Source: Spinacia oleracea (lineage: Eukaryota; Streptophyta; Magnoliopsida; Caryophyllales; Amaranthaceae). From it: 64,000 nucleotides of DNA. Under the pieces are notes generated by a model. The model searched no databases. It worked only from the letters and a program-made list of their open reading frames with translations, and had not been told where the DNA came from. This document shows positions 54,369 to 64,000 of this stretch, one piece after another; the first letter of the stretch is position 1; every line of letters starts with the position of its first letter. A program made the position numbers and the translations under genes. The DNA lies in NCBI RefSeq assembly GCF_020520425.1, contig NC_079487.1, positions 79,675,141 to 79,739,140 on the forward strand. The letters run 5' to 3'.

Positions 54369-57300
54369 ATGCAAACATTAGGCCGTTCCTGTTCCTGCTC
54401 CTGCTTCCGAACCCCATCTCTTTCTCCCAAATTTCCATGGAAGAACTCCTCTCTCCTCTTCTGCAACTCAACCAACAATTTTACCGCCATTAGAGCTTCT
54501 TCTTCTTCAATTGACAGTTTAGACGAAGATGGTAAAAATGGAGTTACCGCGAAAGCGTCAGGAACAAGCGCCAGAGGTAGAAGACTCCTGAAATTGCGTG
54601 AAGAGAAGCACCGTAGAGAACACGAACGCCTCCATAATTACCCTTCTTGGGCGAAGTATTTCTCTTTCTCTATCTCTTAATTTCATTACGAAGTATTTGA
54701 AAATGCTAAAAGCGAAACTGTTAGTAAGTAGAGAGTATTAACTAAACATTAATAATGAATCGACCTGTTTTTTGTCATAAACTAATGAGGAGTACCCTTG
54801 GTAAGGGCAGTTTCTATATCCAATTCTACGGTACAATTAAGGCTATTTCTTTTGCTTATTTGCTCATTTGGTGGTACAACCGGTTGAACCACCAATTCTT
54901 ATTTACTCATTTGGGGTTATTTGATGATGAACAGAGTTTTAGAAGATGCGTGTAAGAATGATTTGGAACTTAGAACACTTCTTGGAGATAGTATTGGTAA
55001 TCCTGAACTCATGCGCAAAAGGGTACTCTTCTTTTTCTTCCCCTTTTATGTTATTTGCTATTTTACAATTATGTTGTTTCATTGTTGCTAATTTGATAGG
55101 CTGCCTATACTGTATACTAAAAAAAAAAACAAAAAATAGTTTGTGAATTGTTGCCCATGGTGGGGTGTCACTAAATAGTTCATGTTCATGTTTGGGTTGT
55201 AAGCCGTTTTAGATATTTGAATTGCTAATTCCAATTTAATGGTCATTTTATACTAGTAATAGATAGCCCTAAGTTAAGAGCTAGGTATTACATGAGAAAA
55301 TAGCGAGGAGATGATTAATTCTCTAATTTGCATTTGGTTGGGCGTGATGATATAAAACTCATGAATGAGAGTTCTCTTCACTTGAATTTGAGAATTTCCT
55401 TTAGCCGAACTTATTAGAACTTATTGTAGTGATGAACTATTGAACTTGGATAACCCTTATTGGCCCTCAACTTTACTTATCGAACATATTTTAACTTATT
55501 GGCCATAACTTAACCTGTGTTTACTTTTCTTGAAACAAGTGAAAATAAAATTAGAAGCTCAGAACCTAATTAAAATCCAGTGTTCACATTATTCATTTTT
55601 TGGGTAAAGCATGCTTCTATAACATACCATTATCCACGTCTCTCTCACATGTCTGGAGATTGATGTATGGGGTAGAGGAGAATTAATTGCATGGGCTTTA
55701 AAATGGTGTTTCTAATGGACTTCTGATTGTGTACTTTCTCTGTTTTAACCAATTAGCCACATTTTAGGATCTTTGGAAAAAGTTGTTTCTTTTTCTGAAA
55801 TTGTAACAGTTTATGATTAGTTTTCCTACGTTGTCCATAAATTAAGTGGATTTGGAAGGCCAGAAATAAAGCTACGGTCATAACAGTAATTTTGAATTTC
55901 ATGTCATATCCTTTATTGTGAGAGGTTTGGACAACATGACAAGCGACAACTGTTTTCGTTGGATGAGTTCATATTAGTGGTTAGACTGGGTACTTGGCAG
56001 ATGTTAGCAGTCTGGTATTCTGTCTGTCTTTGGTTCTGGATGGCCTAACCTGATAGCCATTGGCCCATTGCTTTTCTCTTGTATGAGTGATTGTTATTTT
56101 AGAGTTGGATTGGACTAATTAAACAATGGATAATAAAATTTATGGTCCTTTGATTGACCTTTGTAAAAGAGTCAAAAGTGTAAACCAAAAAAAAAAACAG
56201 TTCTTATGATTTCCCCCATAAATTTCCAGCAGAATTTGATCTTATCGGAAACTCAGCATGTGACAGCTGAGTCTGAAACTCTAGGTATCATTTGGTTGAT
56301 CATAGGAAGTAAAAGTTCTTAGGATTTTTTTTTTCCCATGTATTGACATTTCCTAGGAAGTAGGAAATGTTGTTTGGTTGAACATATGAAGTAACTTCCC
56401 ATGGGAAAGTCCACTTACCTAGGGGGACCTAGGTTGTAACTTCCTCCATTTTGTGGGAAGTGGAACTTCCTATGAAGTTTGACTTCCCATGTTTTTGCAA
56501 ACCAAACAACACTTGAAATAGTGTGTTTCATCTTTTTGTCATCTTATGATGCTTCCATGCCTTTGAAGCTATATCTGTGAAAAACAAGCAGTTAATGACT
56601 TTGTGTTATTGAAGCTTATGTTCTTAAGTTTGTAGCCATTTTTTTTGGTAATGTTGCATAAGCTGCAGAACGGGTTGTACCTCGTCAGTTCTCTTCAATA
56701 AAAATTTTAACTAGGTTGTACGGTTGTACCACAATTTTCAGAAACTCAATGTCTCAACTCTTAGTTATAAAGAAGTGAAATGGCCTACTTGGCACTTGGC
56801 ATATAGTAAAAATTTCTAACTGCTGGTTGCTTACAGCAGAAAATCATTACTTTATACAAAGAAATAGTCTTTTGGTTAACCTGCTTCTATCTTATCTTCA
56901 AAAAGGATTAGTCAAGGAAAATTACATCATAAGGACATTTGGAAACAAAAAGAACATGGTTGCCTAGGAAGTTTTGAAACGAAATCTTGATACTAATGAT
57001 GTGTTGGACATTATATTATTACTCATGACCTTTTATGTTTTTCTTTTCATTGTTATTTCTTGTGTCTTTTTTACAGATTATTCTTTGCTTATATCTTGCT
57101 AAGGAAAACCTTTAATTCGATGTGAATTGTTTATAAGGTTGAGGAAAGAGTTAGGAAGAAGGGGCGAGACTTCCAAAAATCTAAGACTGGCTCTGTCCTT
57201 GCATTCAAAGTCAGCTTTAGAGAGTAAGTTAAGAATTTTGTTTCAGAATTACCTCCTTGCTAATCTCTTGATATAGTTGATGTCAAAGTTGAATAATAAT

Positions 57301-60300
57301 TTAGTTTTGCCCCTCTTTTTTCTTTTGAGGTTTACCAATCTACTCTGAAAAGTGTCTAACAAACCCGATGGAATTTGGGGTATAGCTTCTCCTCATCAAG
57401 GTTTGAAGTTCCTTTTTTCGGCTTTGAACACGGAAGTCAAGTTTTAGCTTGATAGCGTCACTTCACCTTTCATTTATTATGTGGATAAATGGCTTCACAA
57501 TAGCTCGAGGCCATGAGCTTCTTTTTTTCCTCAGCTTCCTTTTGTATCTGGGTAGGGGTGACCACAAAACAAAGTGTCTCCTGATTAATTTGGATTCTGA
57601 TTGACTGAATGTTCCTCTTGGATTTTCTATCAGGGAATAACTTTTAGGACAGTGGGAGAACTTTAAAAAGATTTTCTTTGACCTTAGACTGATTTTATGG
57701 GGGCAAGCGTAGATGAGTCATGACTCATGAGTGTTTCAGGAAGAAAATTAATGCCTAAATACCTCCGTAGTCCATGCGGCTTTGCTTGTTATAGGTAAAC
57801 TTCATGGGGCTAACAATAGTTCATCGTGTATCAAGTAATTTCATTTCCATATTGTTATGAAGAGTAAAAGGTACACCCTATATGCATTTGCCTAGTGAAA
57901 AGCTTTTTTGAACTAGGGAGTCATGCTTATGTATGAATTCTGTTCAAGAGGAACCAACTAACATCTGTAAGTCTGTAACTTCCTTAAATTGGCAATTTTA
58001 TAAGGCTTTTAGCTGTGTTGATATAGCTATTTTGTTATCTATTCCCTTGTTGAAGACACTCTGTAGTTGATAGGGAACTTTGTAGCTTAATCCTTATGTG
58101 AAGTATGATATACATGCATGCACAAACTTTTGAACTGTAGACGTGTATGCCTGATATCCATGTAGCAACCATTACTTTTATTACCTAGTGTAGTTGATGG
58201 GTTTACATGTTAATACTTAATAGTGTTAGCTCACCTCATGTTTATGTATTTGGTGAAACTTCTGGTTTTGTATTTCTGTGGCTGTTTTCCTTTATCCCAT
58301 TTTTTGACTGGTTCTTGAATCTTGTCAGCTTTAATCCTCTAGATTCATACATCTGGGTGGAACTGTTTGGGTCACCATCTGATCGGGATGTCGATCTGTT
58401 TGGAAGTGTAAGTAAAATGTATCCTGTCATTTTTTTTGAGGGAAAAGATGTATGTCATTTGTTGACCATTGGACCATAATATTACATTCTGTGAAGCAAT
58501 CTTCTCCTAGACGCTTCTCACATGCACTATATGCTTCCTCTTTTAGCTATAACTCATTACTGTTGTCAATATCGTAGGTTATCCAATCTTGGTATGTGAT
58601 GGGACGCTTAGGGGCTTTCAATTCTTCAAATTTGCAGGTAATTTCCTTTTCATTTTCCCTTCATTTGGAGAACTGTGAGCATGTTGCATCTTGAAAGCTT
58701 ATGTTTATGTAGCTTGTATGGTGTTGATAATTATAGTCAAATTTATCATTTTCTGAAACCTCATCACTTACACACTACAAGGCAATTAACTTGTGATCTA
58801 TATAAATCAACTATGACTTGAAAAATAAAGCAGATAACAGGGTGAAACTGACCTTTGAAAATGGATGTGTTTTTGTATTATTCAGGAAAGTTTCAGAAAT
58901 TTAATGGAGCAATAAATATGATGTTTTTCACAATACTTAGTTGGTTGTTGTGGTTGGTGATTACCGTTGCAGTAGTTATTTTAAGAATCTTTTCTCCCAT
59001 TTGAGCATTCTAAATGAAATTGAAAGATAAATGAATTACTGACTGTTGAAGGTTTCTTCACGAGAATATAGTTCCTGAACTGATTAAATATGCTTTGAAG
59101 GATGTCTGAAATAGTCGGGTAGATTACATACTTGATAATTAGTCTGTCTCAATCTTTTTCTCTCCCCCCCCCCCCCCCCCCCTCCCCCACCATATTAGTC
59201 GTGCCTCAAAGAAGGCTCCCGAACATCTTATGTTTCCAGTGGTAACATCCTTCTATCAAGCATGCTGTGCTGCATAGGTTCTTATCATTTAGGCCTGTAG
59301 ATATCACCTTAACCTGTCATTGCTTCAGAACTATTTATCTTTCATCTCTGCAAGCCAAAACTCACGTGGTATGTGTCAAGTTGTTAACAGGGCCAGTCGC
59401 CTAATTGATCATGTTTCTTTTCTTCCATTAACCTCACTAATACATCTGACTTTGATTAGCAAAAGGTGTAGTGTGCATCTTGCCTATTGAATAAGTTTGT
59501 GAGATAATGCTTAACCTTGTGATTGTAACAAACTCTAGGGAACATTAATACTGGGAAAATTTGCGAACAACTACTTTTTAGTTTACTAATTTTGCGAACA
59601 GCTACCTTTTACTTTGTTTTTTGTAAACAACTACCCTGAACAGGTAAACTATGTTTTGTGTTGGAAACATTGCCAATTGACGGTTTTCTCATTTTAAAAC
59701 TAAGATATCTCTTTCATTTCTTACCCGTTTTAAGTAATTCAAGTCTCACTCTTCTCATTTTTCTGTAAAGATTTATAGCGACCGATATTTTCAAAACAAC
59801 TCGTTTGATCTTTCACAAATATCTTAAAAGTCCACAAATATTTTACAAAAATTCAAAAACACGACATCTTTGGAATCTTTATGCATAAAGGAGGATAATG
59901 AACTTTGAATCACTTAAAATGATTAAGAAACGAAAGATATATTTTAGTTTTAAAATTAGTAAAACCGTCAAATGGTAGAGTTTCCAAGTTTCCAACACAA
60001 AAACATAGTTTTAAGTAGTTGTTTACAAAAAACAAAGTGAAGGTAGTTGTTAGCAAAATAGGAACACTAAAAGGGAGTTGTTCGCAAATTTTCCTTAATA
60101 CTAAATACTAAATGATGGATAGACTCTTGCGAACAAATGACCAACATGGTCCTGGGGGATTTTCTTACAAAATACAAAGTTCAAGTTTTGATTTAAAGCA
60201 GGAATTTGTGGCCATCTCAGTATAGCAGACACATAAACTGTTTTCAAGCTTTAGATAATAGTGCACTGTATAAAGCGCCTTGCTTAGTTATCCTTCACTT

Positions 60301-63300
60301 TATGTATCTTGAAAAATAGTAGGCCAATCAAGGTTTAGCAGCAGTAGCTTATCTATGTGCACATTGGCGGAGCCAGAAAACTGAAAGGTGGTGGGGGGGG
60401 GGGGGGGGGGGTGGGGGGTGGGGGGTGGTGGTATCAAAATTAAAGTTCTAGTAATAACATATTCGGATTTTTCATGAAATGACCCCGAGGTTTGCGATAA
60501 TGCACCAAATACCCCTAATGTTTCCCGAATGCACCAAATACCCCTGACGTTTTACAAAATAACACAAAATGCCCATAATGAGCATTTTCCGTCCATTCCG
60601 TTAAGTCGTCGTTACCATTAAATTTTTTAATTTTTTTTCTTTTTTTTTTCCCTTTTTCTTTATTCTTTCTATCTGCTTCTTTCTATCTCCTTTAATGGAG
60701 TCTTTCTCCTACCCTCTTCCACCTCTCCATGCCCCCATCTCCCTGTCGTTTCTCCCTCCCACATCTCTTTCTCTCTCTCCTCCCTGTTGCTCCGTTCAAA
60801 CACCCACTGTCATTATATCACCCACATAATTCTATCACCCACATAATTCATTATATCACCCACATAATTATTCCCAGTTTAATTTATCAAAAGTAAAGCA
60901 AATTCATTCATAACCATTCAAAATTTCAGCAAATTTGAAAGTGACCACTCTTTAATTGCGGCAATTGCACCAAGAATTGCAGCATTAACCATGGAAGAAG
61001 TAATGGTGGTAACAATTGTGAAGAATTAAACATAATATCTTCACTCCCAAACACCCTTTTGATCGACACTCACTCTCCTCCCACGTACTCACCTCCGTCG
61101 TCGCCACCTCCGCCCTATCTCACCGGTGGATCCACCTCTGGACCCAACTCCCCCACCTTACCTTGGACGGCTCTAATTGCTCTCAAGTATTTCAAAAATT
61201 CAACACCGTTGTGGATCACATTCTCTAGCAGCTCACCTCCCCGCACACCAAACTTTCCATCAGGTGTGGAATAATCCCAACTTATGTTTGGGTCAATTAA
61301 TTCATTGGGGAAAGAACTGAGTGTGACAAAATTGGGGAAAGAAATAAATCTGAAGTAGGAGAGAGAAAAGCACGAGTCTTGATTTTGTGTTGACTCAGTG
61401 CAATCGAAATCAATCTCATGATGCTCCACCACCGCAATCGAGGCACTCATATCACAGGCTCCACCACCACCGTCGCAGGCTCTTACCATCAACATCTTTT
61501 GATTCTCTCTCCTCCAAATTCAATTTATTTGAGGTTCGAGATTTGTGATTTGAGTTGCTTGCAATAATTTGGGTTTGAAATAATCTGGGTTTTCAATTAT
61601 CCGGTAATTTAATTTGTTTTGGGTTTGCAACAATCTAGTTGGGCGGCGAGCAGTCGAAAGGGGCACGGTGTTGGTTGGTTGTGGCGGCTGCTTTTTTGGA
61701 CGGTGTTGGAACTACCGGTGGAGCAATGAGGAAGAGAGGGAAATGGACAAGAGAGAGGCGCGAGGGGAGAGAATGGGTCGTGGAGGTAGGAGGGTAGTGA
61801 AGCCATAGAAGGAGAAGAAGAAGAGACATGACTGCCATGAAGAGATAAAGGAAAAGAATAAAAAATAATTAGAGTTAAAGAGTTAACGGAAAACTTAACG
61901 GAATGGACGGAAAATGCTCATTATGGGCATTTTATGTTATTTTGTAAAACGTCAGGGGTATTTGGTGCATTCGAGAAACATTAAGGGTATTTGGTGCATT
62001 ATCGCAAACCTCGGGGTCATTTCATGAAAAATCCCTAACATATTTGAATGGTTTACAAACTAAACACAGGAAAAAGATGGTATTGTTCTATAATTTTGTA
62101 TTCGTAATATGCTTTTGTCTCAACTCGTGGGTTTTCGCCCATGATTTAAGAACGTTTTAAGAGAAAAGAGCGAACAACAAAAAGAAAATGAGTAGAAAAA
62201 GAATACTGGAAGGAAAAGCTAAGATGCATTATTCAGGAATAGACCTGGTTATCGGGCGGGTCGGGTCAGGGTCGGGGCGGGTCAAAAGAGGGTCGGGTAT
62301 TAAAAGGGTCATTTTTAACGGGTCGATAATGGACGGGTCAAAAGCGGGTTGCGGGTCAATAGCGGGTCATTAGTGGACGGGTCAATAAACGAGCAATGAA
62401 AAATGAAAAACAAAAGAGCCATGTGCAAGTACAAGTGAATACGAAGCTATACACGTAATTTTTTGTATCATTACTATTTTAATTTTTAAAATAATTGTAG
62501 TATAAGTTTGACCCTATAATGACCCTGTCCAATAAAGGCCCTGTCCAATAAGAGCCCTGACCAATAAAAGCCCTATTAACTTGACCCTAACCCTATATCC
62601 ATTGGACTACCCTGTCCAATAACCAGGTCTATTCAGGAATCAAACCTGGGATGTAAAGCACTCACACATGTGTTTATGACTAGTTAGGCATTATTAGTTT
62701 TCTTCCAATGGATTTACTTTAACAGCATGTAAACTTTTTCACATTCTTGTGGTGGCAGCAGCCCCCAATCCCCCCCCCCCCCCCCCTCCTCCCGTCATTG
62801 TATGTGCAAGGTCTAGCCATATACGTTTGTGGTATTCATCTATTCAATAAGTAGTCTGGACCGATCATATTGTCTCGAACCAATCTGGAAAAGTTGCTTA
62901 ATATATGATCCTTCCTTATTTACACTTCGCATACAACTGAACAAAATTTTGAATAGCGCTTGTGCTTGAAACTGCTCGTTCGCCCTAAATCCTGGCTTTT
63001 CCACTAAACATGTGTTCATTGCTTCAAGGTAGATGCTTTGGAGCCAAGATGCACTATGCCAATAAGAAGAATAAAAATTTCTTATTACAACACTTCATAT
63101 ACTATTTTTACAACACTTGGCCATTGTCCATTGACGCTAGAGTTACTACTTACTAGAATAGTGGTTGTGTGTAAATTTGTGAACCATTGATCCGAATTGC
63201 AAATCACTACGATCAAGAGAAAGTTGTAACAAATTTGATAGTAAATGAACCATCTTACTAGTTTCACACTGGGAAAAGGGGTACAGGTCAGTAATTTTGT

Positions 63301-64000
63301 TGCAGTTTAACATAGTTAGCCGTTCCATGTTCATTCAGTATACCAAAACCAGACGATCCACATTCCAGCAACCCTGGTTGACACAAGCAGGAGGTTTAAG
63401 GGTAATACAGTAATCTTGTTAGGGGAGGCTATTTGGTCTTTCTGGTTAGAAGATAGCTGTCGCAATTTGAAGGCTGGTTATTGATCTCTTACTGTACAAA
63501 GTACATGTTTTTTCTTAGCTATAGTATGACTTGTTACACATTATCTATGATCAATAGATTGTTTTGTCTAGTGTGATAAAGGATGTAGAAACGGTAAGAT
63601 TTCCTTCCCATTTTCTTACATCAGTATGTCTTTTTTAACCAAAGTCAAGGGTAATTGAAGCATGAAGGTTTCCCTTTCATCTGCTATAAATTTGTATTGA
63701 AATAAATGTCTTTTCGATGCTCCTCTTGAAGCTTGGTATTTTCTGTATAAAGAGCTTTCTGTGTTTTGCACTTACTAGCTGACGAATTCGTCAATGGAGT
63801 ATGACCCCCTGTACGATGCTGACAAGGCTCTTAATGTGATGCCTTCATCATTCCATGATATTGGTGATGTTGAATTTCAGGATAATTGGGGCCGGTTTTG
63901 GTACGAGTTTACAGGATCTTAATTTGGGTATACTCTTAGCTAAATTCCTGAAATAGCTTACGATACTAATCGTCTTTATTTTATTGATATTATAACAGGG
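54369..64000 (+). CDS. Plastid-targeted DUF3531-type protein (3' end beyond window)
   Basis: Six exons with GT-AG borders and agreeing phases: 54369-54655, 54935-55022, 57138-57223, 58329-58407, 58578-58637 and 63779-63900. The next acceptor, tataacag, puts the first two bases of exon 7 at 63999-64000. The first ~45 residues are rich in Ser, Cys and Phe, with few acids, like a chloroplast transit peptide. A basic coiled-coil linker follows (RRLLKLREEKHRREHERLHN), then the conserved region: YPSWAK, LEDACKNDLELRTLLGDSIG, GRDFQKSKTGSVLAFKVSF, NPLDSYIWVELFGSPSDRD, 'QSWYVMGRLGAFNSSNLQ', SSMEYDPLYDADKALNVMPS and FHDIGDVEFQDNWGRFW. That order fits the DUF3531 family of plants and cyanobacteria, whose function is unknown. 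No catalytic motif is obvious. Introns 2 and 5 are enlarged by repeats. No frame damage is seen. Confidence 0.88.
55023..57137. other. Intron 2 of the DUF3531 gene
   Basis: 2115 bp. It contains the small palindrome-rich repeat at 56285-56515; the rest shows no structure I can name. Confidence 0.75.
56285..56515. repeat. Small MITE-like repeat in intron 2
   Basis: Left words tatcatttggttgatcat and right words gcaaaccaaacaacactt are inverted over the tttggtt core. Inside, aggaagt and acttcc words alternate (catgggaaagt, cttcccatg), giving self-complementary DNA. No clean target duplication, so the class is uncertain. Confidence 0.45.
57224..58328. other. Intron 3 of the DUF3531 gene
   Basis: 1105 bp without recognisable features. 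Confidence 0.75.
59166..59184. repeat. Poly-C run
   Basis: About 19 Cs, broken once by T. Similar runs are a poly-G at about 60393-60412 with more broken G tracts to 60430, and a poly-C at about 62770-62786. Length in such runs is unreliable in an assembly. Confidence 0.9.
59554..60094. mobile_element. Mutator-type foldback MITE (MULE-2), 541 bp, same family as MULE-1
   Basis: The left arm starts GGAAAATTTGCGAACAACTA, the right arm ends with its complement (agttgttcgcaaattttcc). Flanks ttaatactg (59545-59553) and ttaatacta (60095-60103) match at 8 of 9 bases, a decayed 9-bp TSD. The centre (aagatatctctttcatttct at about 59702, aatgattaagaaacgaaaga at about 59917) matches the centre of the element at 2154-2696, though the outer arms differ. 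Confidence 0.85.
60464..62035. mobile_element. Mutator-type foldback element (MULE-3), 1572 bp, with captured exon
   Basis: Terminal inverted repeats of about 140 bp (GGATTTTTCATGAAATGACC ... and its complement) read 'caccaaatacccc' twice in each arm. The 9-bp TSD taacatatt is exact at 60455-60463 and 62036-62044. The 1.3-kb interior is CT-rich on the plus strand and carries a minus-strand exon-like ORF (61162-61495). This fits a Pack-MULE, a non-autonomous Mutator element that has picked up host gene DNA. Confidence 0.85.
61162..61495 (-). pseudogene. Captured host exon inside MULE-3
   Basis: The minus-strand ORF from ATG 61495 encodes about 111 residues, including HHEIDFDCTES, SYFRFISFPNFVTLSSFPNE, WDYSTPDGKFGVRGGELLEN and EFLKYLRAIRAVQ. 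It reaches a consensus donor, CAAG|GTAAGG, at 61161-61162; the ORF reads on past it to a stop near 61115. Composition is gene-like and the donor suggests a real exon with its intron start. I do not recognise the parent gene. Confidence 0.5.
62240..62631. mobile_element. hAT-type MITE, 392 bp, built of GGGTC repeats
   Basis: Ends TAGACCTGGTTAT and ATAACCAGGTCTA, with 8-bp TSD ttcaggaa at 62232-62239 and 62632-62639 (the match extends to 10 bp with attcaggaat, so the exact boundary has two readings). The left half is a run of gggtc, gcgggtc and gacgggtc words; the right half has the complementary gaccc and ccctgtccaataa words. No coding capacity. Confidence 0.8.

Larger units (their letters stand above)
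58638..63778. other. Intron 5 of the DUF3531 gene, 5.1 kb
   Basis: It contains two Mutator-type foldback elements, a hAT-type MITE, and poly-C and poly-G runs, which together account for over half its length. The stretches 58638-59150, 60095-60380 and 62640-63778 show no further structure apart from the homopolymers. Confidence 0.8.

Noticed and set aside
60393..60430. G-quadruplex regulatory element in the poly-G run
   Set aside because: Homopolymer runs of this kind sit next to repeat-like sequence and are often assembly-length artefacts; nothing links it to gene control.
62632..62680. Pol III B-box-like phrase on the minus strand (ggtttgattcct)
   Set aside because: It overlaps the hAT TSD and has no matching A box; a chance or degenerate SINE trace.

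Overview
The window is nuclear DNA of a flowering plant. Spliced genes with GT-AG introns sit beside LTR retrotransposons of both superfamilies, a LINE remnant, a CACTA transposon, Mutator-, hAT- and Stowaway-type MITEs, and long microsatellites. The repeats look like those of a Caryophyllales species (spinach/beet relatives), but that is an impression from family style and was not tested. No bacterial, viral or organellar block is present.

Left edge (1-5.8 kb): a phase-consistent chain of minus-strand exons from an unidentified gene (557-1560), a 543-bp Mutator-type foldback element, and a decayed plus-strand Ty1/copia pol followed by the start of its 3' LTR.

Core (5.8-42.7 kb): a matryoshka of transposons, resolved by their terminal repeats and target-site duplications (TSDs). 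Gypsy-A (minus, chromovirus, short LTRs, TSD tatta) spans 5849-42748. It was entered by copia-B (7921-36494, minus, TSD agagc) and separately by a 3.0-kb solo LTR, D (37202-40242, TSD catca). Copia-B was split at the gag/pol junction by gypsy-C (13511-31872, plus, Tekay-like chromovirus). Gypsy-C was then hit twice: by a solo LTR of the copia-B family in the opposite orientation (16411-17793, TSD gaagt), and by a 5.6-kb CACTA element in its 3' LTR (25076-30678, TSD tgt). The CACTA carries an eleven-copy 160-bp satellite and a two-exon PEARLI4-like gene instead of a visible transposase. Gypsy-C has two extra leader ORFs ahead of gag and a possible intron inside its LTR.

Right part (42.7-64 kb): ordinary genic DNA with many small insertions. 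A 2.4-kb AGAACA-rich inverted-repeat element ends about 340 bp before the start codon of an IST1/DUF292 (ESCRT-III regulator) gene, modelled here in six exons (45918-51790). A LINE 3' remnant follows. Next is a plastid-targeted DUF3531-type gene, six exons of which lie in the window (54369-63900); a seventh starts at the last two bases. Its 5.1-kb fifth intron holds two more Mutator-type foldback elements, one with a captured exon, and a 392-bp hAT-type MITE.

The transposons form no pathway with the host genes. Their relation is nested insertion, and the order gypsy-A, then copia-B, then gypsy-C, then CACTA or solo LTR follows from the nesting alone. Family names rest on visible motifs and element structure; nothing was searched against a database.
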